Source: Plantago major (Eukaryota; Streptophyta; Magnoliopsida; Lamiales; Plantaginaceae). From it: a DNA stretch of 64,000 bases. The position numbers and the translations under genes are program-made. The notes below the pieces were generated by a model that worked only from the letters and a program-made list of their open reading frames with translations, was not told the DNA's origin and made no database searches. The DNA is taken from the NCBI GenBank assembly GCA_026545765.1, contig CM048844.1, positions 62,001-126,000 on the forward strand. Direction: 5' to 3'. This document shows positions 38,201 through 52,299 of this stretch, piece after piece. The first letter of the stretch is position 1, and every line of letters starts with the position of its first letter.

Positions 38201-38930
38201 CTTATCTTAAATAAAACTCAAAGGGGGTAGTACACGATTTTTTGTGAAACACTCGATAGAGTTAGTTTGTGTCAAATTTAATCACATGACATGGTTTGTG
38301 GTATAAAAACTATTCTACTCACATATTGAACTATTTTGGTTGATCGAGCAAAGAATTAAAAACGTATTTTTGGGACATCAAATTTTCGAGAAAACCCAAA
38401 GGGGTTAGTACACGATTTTTTGTGAAAAGACTCCGCGGGGTTAGTTTGTTTCAAATTTTATTCACATGAAATGGTTTGTGGTATAAAACCTATTCTACGC
38501 ACATATTGAACTATTTTGGTTGATCGAACCACGAATTAAAAACGTATTTTTGGGACATCAAGTTTTCGATAAAACCCAAAGGGGTTAGTACACGGTTTTT
38601 GTGAAAACACTCAATGGGGATAGTTTGTGTCTAATTTTATTCACATGACATGGTTTATGGTATAAAAACTATTCTACGCACATATTGAACTATTTTCGTT
38701 GATCGAACCTCGATTTAAAAATGTATTTCCGAGACCTCTTATCTTCAATAAAACTCAAAGGGGGTAGTACACGATTTTTTTGAGAAACACTCGATAGAGT
38801 TAGTTTGTGTCAAATTTGATTCACATGATATGGTTTGTGGTATGAAACCTATTCTACCCACATATTGAACTATTTTGGTTGATCGAACCTCGATTTAAAA
38901 ACGTATTTCCGAGACCTCTTGTCTTCAATA
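32280..38930 (+). repeat. Higher-order repeat of about 1252 bp (7-mer) nested in a super-repeat of about 4.46 kb
   Basis: The diagnostic word gatcgagcaaagaatt lies at 32631, 33876, 34585, 35838, 37090 and 38342. The steps are 1245, 709, 1253, 1252 and 1252 bp, that is 7, 4, 7, 7 and 7 monomers. Copies alternate between two flavours: aaattgtatttcc with cgattgagttag after 32631, 34585 and 37090, and aaaaatg with cctcttatcttc after 33876, 35838 and 38342. The 7-mers therefore pair into a 2.5 kb unit. Matching rare variants 4459-4475 bp apart (32631/37090, 33876/38342, ttctaccc at 34377 and 38852) show a 25-monomer super-repeat. Confidence 0.75.
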
Positions 38931-39779
38931 AATGTCAAAGGGGGTAGTACACGATTTTTTGTGAAACACTCGATAGAGTTAGTTTGTGTCAAATTTTATT
39001 CACATGATATGGTTTGTGGTATGAAACCTATTCTACGCACATATAGAACTATTTTGGTTGATCGAACCTCGATTTAAAAATGTATTTCCGAGAGCTCTTG
39101 TCTTCAATAAGACTGAAAGAGGGTAGTACACGATTTTTTGTGAAACACTCGATAGAGATATTTTGTGTCAAATTTTATTCACATGATATGATTTGGGGTA
39201 TGAAACTTATTCTACGCACATATTGAACTATTTTGGTTGATTGAACCTCGATTTAAAAACGTATTTCCGAGCCTCTTGTATTCAATAAAAGTCAAAGGGG
39301 GTAGTATACGATTTTTTGTGAAACACTCGATAGAGTGAGTTTGTGTCAAATTTTATTCACATGATATGGTTTGTGACATAAAACCTATTTTACGCACATA
39401 TTGAACTATTTTGGTTGATCGAACCTCGAATTAAAAATTTTTGGGACATCCAGTTTTCGAGAAAACCCAAAGGGTTAGTACACGGTTTTTTGTGAAAAGA
39501 CTCCGCGGTGTTAGTTTGTGTCAAATTTTATTCACATGACATGGTTTGTGGTATAAAAACTATTCTACGCACATATTGAACTATTTTGGTTTATCGAACC
39601 TCAATTTAAAAACGTATTTCCGAGACCTCTTGTCTTCAATAAAAGTCAAAGGGGGTAGTACACGATTTTTTGTGAAACACTCGATAGAGTTAGTTTGATT
39701 CAAATTTTATTCACATTACATGGTTTGTGGTATGAAACCTATTCTACGCACATATTGAACTATTTTGGTTGATCGAACC

Positions 39780-42000
39780 TCGATTTAAAAACGTATTTCT
39801 GAGACATCTTGTCTTCAATAAAAGTCAAAGGGGGTAGTACACGATTTTTTGTGAAACACTCGATAGAGTTAGTTTGATTCAAATTTTATTCACATTACAT
39901 GGTTTGTGGTATGAAACCTATTCTACGCACATACTGAACTATTTTGGTTGATCGAACCTCGATTTAAAAACGTATTTCCGAGACCTCTTGTCTTCAATAA
40001 AACTCAAAGGGGGTAGTACACGATTTTTTGTGAAACACTCGATAGAGTTAGTTTGTGTCAAATTTTATTCACATGATATGGTTTGTGGTATGAAACCTAT
40101 TCTACGCACATATAGAACTATTTTGGTTGATCGAACCTCGATTTAAAAATGTATTTCCGAGAGCTCTTGTCTTCAATAAGACTCAAAGAGGGTAGTACAC
40201 GATTTTTTGTGAAACACTCGATAGAGTTATTTTGTGTCAAATTTTATTCACATGATATGGTTTGGGGTATGAAACCTATTCTACGCACATATTGAACTAT
40301 TTTAGTTGATCGAACGTCGATTTAAAAACGTATTTCCGAGACCTCTTGTCTTCAATAAAAGTCAAAGGGGGTAGTACACGATTTTTTGTGAAACACTCGA
40401 TAAAGTTAGTTTGTGTCAAATTTTATTCACATGATATGGTTTGTGGTATGAAACCTATTCTACGCACATATAGAACTATTTTGGTTGATCGAACCTCGAT
40501 TTAAAAATGTATTTCCGAGAGCTCTTGTCTTCAATAAGACTCAAAGAGGGTAGTACACGATTTTTTGTGAAACACTCGATAGAGTTATTTTGTGTCAAAT
40601 TTTATTCACATGATGTGGTTTGGGGTATGAAACCTATTCTACGCACATATTGAACTATTTTGGTTGATCGAACCTCGATTTAAAAACGTATTTCCGAGAA
40701 TTCTTGTCTTCAATAAAACTCAAAGGGGGTAGTACACGATTTTTTGTGAAACACTCGATAGAGTTAGTTTGATTCAAATTTTATTCACATTACATGGTTT
40801 GTGGTATGAAACCTATTCTACGCACATATTGAACTATTTTGGTTGATCGAACCTCGATTTAAAAACGTATTTCTGAGACATCTTGTCTTCAATAAAAGTC
40901 AAAGGGGGTAGTACACGATTTTTTGTGAAACACTCGATAGAGTTAGTTTGATTCAAATTTTATTCACATTACATGGTTTGTGGTATGAAACCTATTCTAC
41001 GCACATACTGAACTATTTTGGTTGATCGAACCTCGATTTAAAAATGTATTTCCGAGACCTCTTGTCTTCAATAAAACTCAAAGGGGTAGTACACGATTTT
41101 TTGTGAAACACTCGATAGAGTTAGTTTGTGTCAAATTTTATTCACATGATATGGTTTGTGGTATGAAACCTATTCTACGCACATATAGAACTATTTTGGT
41201 TGATCGAACCTCGATTTAAAAATGTATTTCCGAGAGCTCTTGTCTTCAATAAGACTCAAAGAGGGTAGTACACGATTTTTTGTGAAACACTCGATAGAGT
41301 TATTTTGTGTCAAATTTTATTCACATGATATGGTTTGGGGTATGAAACCTATTCTACGCACATATTGAACTATTTTAGTTGATCGAACGTCGATTTAAAA
41401 ACGTATTTCCGAGACCTCTTGTCTTCAATAAAAGTCAAAGGGGGTAGTACACGATTTTTTGTGAAACACTCGATAAAGTTAGTTTGTGTCAAATTTTATT
41501 CACATGATATGGTTTGTGGTATGAAACCTATTCTACGCACATATAGAACTATTTTGGTTGATCGAACCTCGATTTAAAAATGTATTTCCGAGAGCTCTTG
41601 TCTTCAATAAGACTCAAAGAGGGTAGTACACGATTTTTTGTGAAACACTCGATAGAGTTATTTTGTGTCAAATTTTATTCACATGATGTGGTTTGTGGTA
41701 TGAAACCTATTCTACGCACATATTGAACTATTTTGGTTGATCGAACCTCGATTTAAAAACGTATTTCCGAGACCTCTTGTCTTCAATAAAACTCAAAGGG
41801 GGTAGTACACGATTTTTTGTGAAACACTCGATAAAGTTAGTTTGTGTCAAATTTTATTCACATGATATGGTTTGTGGTATGAAACCTATTCTACGCACAT
41901 ATAGAACTATTTTGGTTGATCGAACCTCGATTTAAAAATGTATTTCCGAGAGCTCTTGTCTTCAATAAGACTCAAAGAGGGTAGTACACGATTTTTTGTG
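39780..42000 (+). repeat. Higher-order repeat, period about 1074 bp (6 monomers)
   Basis: The rare variants catactgaac (39931, 41005) and tttagttgatcgaacgtcg (cgaacgtcg at 40311, 41384) repeat at 1073-1074 bp, and the intervening monomers agree in order. Two copies are visible. Confidence 0.65.
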
Positions 42001-44029
42001 AAACACTCGATAGAGTTATTTTGTGTCAAATTTTATTCACATGATATGGTTTGGGGTATGAAACCTATTCTACGCACATATTGAACTATTTTGGTTGATC
42101 GAACCTCGATTTAAAAATGTATTTCCGAGACCTCTTGTTTTCAATAAAACTCAAAGGGGGTAGTACACGATTTTTTATGAAACACTCGATAGAGTTAGTT
42201 TGATTCAAATTTTATTCACATTACATGGTTTGTGGTATGAAACCTATTCTACGCACATATTGAACTACTTTGGTTGATCAAACCTCGATTTAAAAACGTA
42301 TTTCCGAGACCTCTTGTCTTCAATAAAAGTCAAAGGGGTAGTACACGATTTTTTGTGAAACACTCGATAGAGTTAGTTTGTGTCAAATTTTATTCACATG
42401 ATATGGTTTGTGGCATAAAACCTATTTTACGTACATATTGAACTATTTTGGTTGATCGAACCTCGAATTAAAAACGTATTTCCGAGACCTCTTGTCTTCA
42501 ATAAAAGTCAAAGGCGGTAGTACACGATTTTTTGTGAAACACTCGATAGAGTTAGTTTGTGTTAAATTTTATTCACATGATAAGGTTTGTGGAATAAAAC
42601 CTATTCTACGCATATTGAACTATTTTGGTTGATCGAATCAATTTAAAAACGTATACCAAAGGGGTTAGTAACCGGTTTTTTGTGAAAAGACTCCGTGGAG
42701 TTGGTTTGTGTCAAATTTTATTCACATGACATGGTTTGTGGTATAAAACCTATTCTACGCACATATTGAACTATTTTGGTTGATCGAGACTCAATTTAAA
42801 AACGTATTTTCGAGACCTCTTGTCTTCAATAAAACTCAAAGGGGTTGGTTAGTACACAATTTTTTGTGAAACACTCGATAGAGTTAGTTTGTGTCAACTT
42901 TTATTCACAAGATATGGTTTGTGGCATATAACCTATTCTACGCACATATAGAACTATTTTGGTTGATCGAACCTCGAATTAAAAACGTATTTTTGGGACC
43001 TCTAGTATTCCAGAAAACACAAAGTGGTTAGTACACCCTCTTTGTGAAAACACTCAGTGGGGTTAGTTTGTGTCTAATTTTATTCACATGACATGGTTTA
43101 TGGTATAAAAACTATTCTACGCACATATTGAACTATTTTGGTTGATCGAACCTCGATTTAAAAACGTATTTCCGAGACCTCTTGTCTTCAATAAAAGTCA
43201 AAGGGTAGTACGATTTATTTTTGTGAAACACTCGATAAAGTTAGTTTGTGTCAAATTTTATTCACATGATATGGTTTGTGGTATGAAACCTATTCTACGC
43301 ACATATAGAACTATTTTGGTTGATCGAACCTCGATTTAAAAATGTATTTCCGAGAGCTCTTGTCTTCAATAAGACTCAAAGAGGGTAGGTAGTACACGAT
43401 TTTTTGTGAAACACTCGATAGAGTTATTTTGTGTCAAATTTTATTCACATGATGTGGTTTGTGGTATGAAACCTATTCTACGCACATATTGAACTATTTT
43501 GGTTGATCGAACCTCGATTTAAAAACGTATTTCCGAGACCTCTTGTCTTCAATAAAACTCAAAGGGGGTAGTACACGATTTTTTGTGAAACACTCGATAA
43601 AGTTAGTTTGTGTCAAATTTTATTCACATGATATGGTTTGTGGTATGAAACCTATTCTACGCACATATAGAACTATTTTGGTTGATCGAACCTCGATTTA
43701 AAAATGTATTTCCGAGAGCTCTTGTCTTCAATAAGACTCAAAGAGGGTAGTACACGATTTTTTGTGAAACACTCGATAGAGTTATTTTGTGTCAAATTTT
43801 ATTCACATGATGTGGTTTGGGGTATGAAACCTATTCTACGCACATATTGAACTATTTTGGTTGATCGAACCTCGATTTAAAAACGTATTTCCGAGACCTC
43901 TTGTTTTCAATAAAACTCAAAGGGGGTAGTACACGATTTTTTATGAAACACTCGATAGAGTTAGTTTGATTCAAATTTTATTCACATTACATGGTTTGTG
44001 GTATGAAACCTATTCTACGCACATATTGA

Positions 44030-47000
44030 ACTACTTTGGTTGATCAAACCTCGATTTAAAAACGTATTTCCGAGACCTCTTGTCTTCAATAAAAGTCAAA
44101 GGGGTAGTACACGATTTTTTGTTAAACACTCGATAGAGTTAGTTTGTGTCAAATTTTATTCACATGATATGGTTTGTGGCATAAAACCTATTTTACGTAC
44201 ATATTGAACTATTTTGGTTGATCGAACCTCGAATTAAAAACGTATTTCCGAGACCTCTTGTCTTCAATAAAAGTCAAAGGCGGTAGTACACGATTTTTTG
44301 TGAAACACTCGATAGAGTTAGTTTGTGTTAAATTTTATTCACATGATAAGGTTTGTGGAATAAAACCTATTCTACGCGCATATTGAACTATTTTGGTTGA
44401 TCGAACACCGAATCAAAAACGTATACCAAAGGGGTTAGTAACCGGTTTTTTGTGAAACACTCGATGGAGTTGGTTTGTGTCAAATTTTATTCACATGACA
44501 TGGTTTGTGGTATAAAACCTATTCTACGCACATATTGAACTATTTTGGTTGATCGAGACTCAATTTAAGAACGTATTTTCGAGACCTCTTGTCTTGAATA
44601 AAACTCAAAGGGGTTGGTTAGTACACAATTTTTTGTGAAACACTCGATAGAGTTAGTTTGTGTCAACTTTTATTCACAAGATATGGTTTGTGGCATATAA
44701 CCTATTCTACGCACATATAGAACTATTTTGGTTGATCGAACCTCGAATTAAAAACGTATTTTTGGGACATCAAGTTTTCGAGAAAACCCAAAGGGTTAGT
44801 ACGGGTTTTTGTGAAACACTCGATGGAGTTAGTTTGTCTAATTTTATTCACATGACATGGTTTATGGTATAAAAACTATTCTACGCACATATTGAACTAT
44901 TTTGGTTGATCGAACCTCGATTTAAAAACGTATTTCCGAGACCTCTTGTCTTCAATAAAAGTCAAAGGGGGTAGTACACGATTTTTTGTGAAACACTCGA
45001 TTGAGTTAGTTTGTGTCAAATTTTATTCACATGATATGGTTTGTGGTATGAAACCTATTCTAAGCACATATAGAACTATTTTGGTTGATCGAACCTCGAT
45101 TTAAAATTGTATTTCCGAGACCTCTTGTCTTCAATAAAACTCAAAGAGGGTAGTACACGATTTTTTGTGAAACACTCGATAGAGTTAGTTTGTGTCAAAT
45201 TTTATTCACATGATATGGTTTGTGGTATGAAACCTATTCTACGCTAATATAGAACTATTTTGGTTGATCGAACCTCGATTTAAAAATGTATTTCCGAGAG
45301 CTCTTGTCTTCAATAAGACTCAAAGGGGGTAGTACACGATTTTTTATGAAACACTCGATAGAGTTAGTTTGATTCAAATTTTATTCACATTACATGGTTT
45401 GTGGTATGAAACCTATTCTACGCACATATTGAACTACTTTGGTTGATCAAACCTCGATTTAAAAACGTATTTCCGAGACCTCTTGTCTTCAATAAAAATC
45501 AAAGGGGTAGTACACGATTTTTTGTGAAACACTCGATAGAGTTAGTTTGTGTCAAATTTTATTCACATGATATGGTTTGTGGCATAAAACCTATTTTACG
45601 TACATATTGAACTATTTTGGTTGATCGAACCTCGAATTAAAAACGTATTTCCGAGACCTCTTGTCTTCAATAAAAGTCAAAGACGGTAGTACACGATTTT
45701 TTGTGAAACACTCGATAGAGTTAGTTTGTGTTAAATTTTATTCACATGATAAGGTTTGTGGAATAAAACCTATTCTACGCGCATATTGAACTATTTTGGT
45801 TGATCGAACACCGAATCAAAAACGTATACCAAAGGGGTTAGTAACGTTTTTGTGAAAAGAGTCCGTTGAGTTGGTTTGTGTCAAATTTTATTCACATGAC
45901 ATGGTTTGTGGTATAAAACCTATTCTACGCACATATTGAACTATTTTGGTTGATCGAGACTCAATTTAAAAACGTATTTTCGAGACCTCTTGTCTTCAAT
46001 AAAACTCAAAGGGGTTGGTTAGTACACAATTTTTTGTGAAACACTCGATAGAGTTAGTTTGTGTCAACTTTTATTCACAAGATATGGTTTGTGGCATATA
46101 ACCTATTCTACGCACATATTGAACTATTTTGGTTGATCGAACCTCGAATTAAAAACGTATTTTTGGGACATCAAGTTTTCGAGAAAACCCAAAGGGGTTA
46201 GTACACGGTTTTTGTGCAACACTTTCGGGAGTTAGTTTGTGTCTAATTTTATTCACATGACATGGTTTATGGTATAAAAACTATTCTACGCACATATTGA
46301 ACTACTTTGGTTGATCAAACCTCGATTTAAAAACGTATTTCCGAGACCTCTTGTCTTCAATAAAAATCAAAGGGGTAGTACACGATTTTTTGTGAAACAC
46401 TCGATAGAGTTAGTTTGTGTCAAATTTTATTCACATGATATGGTTTGTGGCATAAAACCTATTTTACGTACATATTGAACTATTTTGGTTGATCGAACCT
46501 CGAATTAAAAACGTATTTCCGAGACCTCTTGTCTTCAATAAAAGTCAAAGACGGTAGTACACGATTTTTTGTGAAACACTCGATAGAGTTAGTTTGTGTT
46601 AAATTTTATTCACATGATAAGGTTTGTGGAATAAAACCTATTCTACGCGCATATTGAACTATTTTGGTTGATCGAACACCGAATCAAAAACGTATACCAA
46701 AGGGGTTAGTAACCGGTTTTTTGTGAAAAGAGTCCGTTGAGTTGGTTTGTGTCAAATTTTATTCACATGACATGGTTTGTGGTATAAAACCTATTCTACG
46801 CACATATTGAACTATTTTGGTTGATCGAGACTCAATTTAAAAACGTATTTTCGAGACCTCTTGTCTTCAATAAAACTCAAAGGGGTTGGTTAGTACACAA
46901 TTTTTTGTGAAACACTCGATAGAGTTAGTTTGTGTCAACTTTTATTCACAAGATATGGTTTGTGGCATATAACCTATTCTACGCACATATAGAACTATTT

Positions 47001-49440
47001 TGGTTGATCGAACCTCGAATTAAAAACGTATTTTTGGGACATCAAGTTTTCGAGAAAACCCAAAGGGGTTAGTACACGGTTTTTGTGAAAACACTCAGTG
47101 GGGTTAGTTTGTGTCTAATTTTATTCACATGACATGGTTTATGGTATAAAAACTATTCTACGCACATATTGAACTATTTTGGTTGATCGAACCTCGATTT
47201 AAAAACGTATTTCCGAGACCTCTTGTCTTCAATAAAAGTCAAAGGGGGTAGTACACGATTTTTTGTGAAACACTCGATTGAGTTAGTTTGTGTCAAATTT
47301 TATTCACATGATATGGTTTGTGGTATGAAACCTATTCTAAGCACATATAGAACTATTTTGGTTGATCGAACCTCGATTTAAAATTGTATTTCCGAGACCT
47401 CTTGTCTTCAATAAAACTCAAAGAGGGTAGTACACGATTTTTTGTGAAACACTCGATAGAGTTAGTTTGTGTCAAATTTTATTCACATGATATGGTTTGT
47501 GGTATGAAACCTATTCTACGCTAATATAGAACTATTTTGGTTGATCGAACCTCGATTTAAAAATGTATTTCCGAGAGCTCTTGTCTTCAATAAGACTCAA
47601 AGGGGGTAGTACACGATTTTTTATGAAACACTCGATAGAGTTAGTTTGATTCAAATTTTATTCACATTACATGGTTTGTGGTATGAAACCTATTCTACGC
47701 ACATATTGAACTACTTTGGTTGATCAAACCTCGATTTAAAAACGTATTTCCGAGACCTCTTGTCTTCAATAAAAATCAAAGGGGTAGTACACGATTTTTT
47801 GTGAAACACTCGATAGAGTTAGTTTGTGTCAAATTTTATTCACATGATATGGTTTGTGGCATAAAACCTATTTTACGTACATATTGAACTATTTTGGTTG
47901 ATCGAACCTCGAATTAAAAACGTATTTCCGAGACCTCTTGTCTTCAATAAAAGTCAAAGAGCGGTAGTACCGATTTTTGTGAAACACTCGATAGAGTTAG
48001 TTTGTGTTAAATTTTATTCACATGATAAGGTTTGTGGAATAAAACCTATTCTACGCGCATATTGAACTATTTTGGTTGATCGAACACAATTTAAAAACGT
48101 ATACCAAAGGGTTAGTAACGGTTTTTTGTGAAAAGAGTCCGTTGAGTTGGTTTGTGTCAAATTTTATTCACATGACATGGTTTGTGGTATAAAACCTATT
48201 CTACGCACATATTGAACTATTTTGGTTGATCGAGACTCAATTTAAAAACGTATTTTCGAGACCTCTTGTCTTCAATAAAACTCAAAGGGGTTGGTTAGTA
48301 CACAATTTTTTGTGAAACACTCGATAGAGTTAGTTTGTGTCAACTTTTATTCACAAGATATGGTTTGTGGCATATAACCTATTCTATTTATATTGAACTA
48401 TTTTGGTTGATCGAACCTCGAATTAAAAACGTATTTTTGGGACATCAAGTTTTCGAGAAAACCCAAAGGGGTTAGTACACGGTTTTTGTGAAAACACTCA
48501 GTGGGGTTAGTTTGTGTCTAATTTTATTCACATGACATGGTTTATGGTATAAAAACTATTCTACGCACATATTGAACTACTTTGGTTGATCAAACCTCGA
48601 TTTAAAAACGTATTTCCGAGACCTCTTGTCTTCAATAAAAATCAAAGGGGTAGTACACGATTTTTTGTGAAACACTCGATAGAGTTAGTTTGTGTCAAAT
48701 TTTATTCACATGATATGGTTTGTGGCATAAAACCTATTTTACGTACATATTGAACTATTTTGGTTGATCGAACCTCGAATTAAAAACGTATTTCCGAGAC
48801 CTCTTGTCTTCAATAAAAGTCAAAGACGGTAGTACACGATTTTTTGTGAAACACTCGATAGAGTTAGTTTGTGTTAAATTTTATTCACATGATAAGGTTT
48901 GTGGAATAAAACCTATTCTACGCGCATATTGAACTATTTTGGTTGATCGAACACCGAATCAAAAACGTATACCAAAGGGGTTAGTAACCGGTTTTTTGTG
49001 AAAAGAGTCCGTTGAGTTGGTTTGTGTCAAATTTTATTCACATGACATGGTTTGTGGTATAAAACCTATTCTACGCACATATTGAACTATTTTGGTTGAT
49101 CGAGACTCAATTTAAAAACGTATTTTCGAGACCTCTTGTCTTCAATAAAACTCAAAGGGGTTGGTTAGTACACAATTTTTTGTGAAACACTCGATAGAGT
49201 TAGTTTGTGTCAACTTTTATTCACAAGATATGGTTTGTGGCATATAACCTATTCTACGCACATATTGAACTATTTTGGTTGATCGAACCTCGAATTTAAA
49301 AGCGTATTTTGGGACATCAAGTTTTCAAGAAAACCCAAAGGGGTAGTACGGTTTTTGTGAAAACACTCGATAGAGTTAGTTTGTCTAATTTTATTCACAT
49401 GACATGGTTTATGGTATAAAAACTATTCTACGCACATATT
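44030..49440 (+). repeat. Higher-order repeat of about 2275 bp (13 monomers, as 5-mer plus 8-mer)
   Basis: The shortened monomer with gtataccaaag occurs at 44421, 45824, 46692, 48099 and 48967. Steps alternate 1403, 868, 1407 and 868 bp, so the period is 2271-2275 bp. Other rare words agree, for example gaactactttggttgatcaaa near 46299 and 48574. A 5-mer includes one 153-bp unit and one 183-bp unit with ggggttggttag. Confidence 0.75.
46670..46822 (+). repeat. Example of the shortened satellite monomer (153 bp)
   Basis: This unit runs from one gatcg to the next in 153 bp instead of 179. It reads aaaacgtataccaaaggggttag where class 2 units have about 26 extra bases between cgtat and cccaaagg. 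Eleven such units occur, with the junction at 42651, 44421, 45824, 46692, 48099, 48967, 50906, 51781, 54954, 56536 and 62235, and none left of 42.6 kb. Confidence 0.8.
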
Positions 49441-52299
49441 GAACTATTTTGGTTGATCGAACCTCGATTTAAAAACGTATTTCCGAGACCTCTTGTCTTC
49501 AATAAAAGTCAAAGGGGGTAGTACACGATTTTTTGTGAAACGCTCGATTGAGTTAGTTTGTGTCAAATTTTATTCACATGATATGGTTTGTGGTATGAAA
49601 CCTATTCTACGCACATATAGAACTATTTTGGTTGATCGAACCTCGATTTAAAATTGTATTTCCGAGACCTCTTGTCTTCAATTAAACTCAAAGAGAGTAG
49701 TACACGATTTTTTGTGAAACACTCGATTGAGTTAGTTTGTGTCAAATTTTATTCACATGATATAGTTTGTGGTATGAAACCTATTCTACGCACATATAGA
49801 ACTATTTTGGTTGATCGAACCTCGATTTAAAATTGTATTTCCGAGACCTCTTGTCTTCAATAAAACTCAAAGGGGGTAGTACACGATTTTTTGTGAAACA
49901 CTCGATAGAGTTATTTTGTGTCAAATTTTATTCACATGATATGGTTTGGGTATGAAACCTATTCTACGCACATATTGAACTATTTTGGTTGATCGAACCT
50001 CGATTTAAAAACGTATTTCCGAGACCTCTTGTCTTCAATAAACTCAAAGGGGGTAGTACACGATTTTTTGTGAAACACTCGATAAAGTTAGTTTGTGTCA
50101 AATATTATTGACATGATATGGTTTGTGGTATGAAACCTATTCTACGCACATATAGAACTATAATGGTTGATCGAACCACGATTTAAAATTGTATTTCCGA
50201 GACCTCTTGTCTTCAATAAAACTCAAAGAGAGTAGTACACGATTTTTTGTGAAACACTCGATTGAGTTAGTTTGTGTCAAATTTTATTCACATGATATGG
50301 TTTGTGGTATGAAACCTATTCTAAGCACATATAGAACTATTTTGGTTGATCGAACCTCGATTTAAAAACGTATTTCCGAGACCTCTTGTCTTCAATAAAA
50401 CTCAAAGGGGGTAGTACACGATTTTTTATGAAACACTCGATAGAGTTAGTTTGATTCAAATTTTATTCACATTACATGGTTTGTGGTATGAAACCTATTC
50501 TACGCACATATTGAACTACTTTGGTTGATCAAACCTCGATTTAAAAACGTATTTCCGAGACCTCTTGTCTTCAATAAAAATCAAAGGGGTAGTACACGAT
50601 TTTTTGTGAAACACTCGATAGAGTTAGTTTGTGTCAAATTTTATTCACATGATATGGTTTGTGGCATAAAACCTATTTTACGTACATATTGAACTATTTT
50701 GGTTGATCGAACCTCGAATTAAAAACGTATTTCCGAGACCTCTTGTCTTCAATAAAAGTCAAAGACGGTAGTACACGATTTTTTGTGAAACACTCGATAG
50801 AGTTAGTTTGTGTTAAATTTTATTCACATGATAAGGTTTGTGGAATAAAACCTATTCTACGCGCATATTGAACTATTTTGGTTGATCGAACACCGAATCA
50901 AAAACGTATACCAAAGGGGTTAGTAACCGGTTTTTTGTGAAAAGAGTCCGTTGAGTTGGTTTGTGTCAAATTTTATTCACATGACATGGTTTGTGGTATA
51001 AAACCTATTCTACGCACATATTGAACTATTTTGGTTGATCGAGACTCAATTTAAAAACGTATTTTCGAGACCTCTTGTCTTCAATAAAACTCAAAGGGGT
51101 TGGTTAGTACACAATTTTTTGTGAAACACTCGATAGAGTTAGTTTGTGTCAACTTTTATTCACAAGATATGGTTTGTGGCATATAACCTATTCTACGCAC
51201 ATATTGAACTATTTTGGTTGATCGAACCTCGAATTAAAAACGTATTTTTGGGACATCAAGTTTTCGAGAAAACCCAAAGGGGTTAGTACACGGTTTTTGT
51301 GAAAACACTCAGTGGGGTTAGTTTGTGTCTAATTTTATTCACATGACATGGTTTATGGTATAAAAACTATTCTACGCACATATTGAACTACTTTGGTTGA
51401 TCAAACCTCGATTTAAAAACGTATTTCCGAGACCTCTTATCTTCAATAAAACTCAAGGGGTACGTAGTACATGATTTTTTGTGAAACACTCGATTGAGTT
51501 AGTTTGTGTCAAATTTTATTCACATGATATGGTTTGTGGCATAAAACCTATTTTACGTACATATTGAACTATTTTGGTTGATCGAACCTCGAATTAAAAA
51601 CGTATTTCCGAGACCTCTTGTCTTCAATAAAAGTCAAAGACGGTAGTACACGATTTTTTGTGAAACACTCGATAGAGTTAGTTTGTGTTAAATTTTATTC
51701 ACATGATAAGGTTTGTGGAATAAAACCTATTCTACGCGCATATTGAACTATTTTGGTTGATCGAACACCGAATCAAAAGCGTATACCAAAGGGGTTAGTA
51801 ACCGGTTTTTGTGAAAAGAGTCCGTTGAGTTGGTTTGTGTCAAATTTTATTCACATGACATGGTTTGTGGTATAAAACCTATTCTACGCACATATTGAAC
51901 TATTTTGGTTGATCGAGACTCAATTTAAAAACGTATTTTCGAGACCTCTTGTCTTCAATAAAACTCAAAGGGGTTGGTTAGTACACAATTTTTTGTGAAA
52001 CACTCGATAGAGTTAGTTTGTGTCAAATTTTATTCACATGATATGGTTTGTGGCATAAAACCTATTCTACGCACATATTGAACTATTTTGGTTGATCGAA
52101 CCTCGAATTAAAAATGTATTTTTGGGACAACAAGGTTTCGAGAAACCCCAAAGGGATTAGTACACAGAGATAGTTTGTGTCAAATATTATTCACATGATA
52201 TGGTTTGTGGTATGAAACATATTCTACGCACATATTGAACTATTTTGGTTGATCGAACCTCGATTTAAAAACGTATTTCCGAGACCTCTTGTCTTCAAT

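Noticed and set aside
13718..44872. ORFs of 61-88 codons in the satellite with similar peptides (IELVCVKFYSHDMVCG...)
   Set aside because: They are six-frame products of the same repeat. The 179-bp period is not divisible by three, stops recur in each unit, and there is no start context or domain. Not genes.
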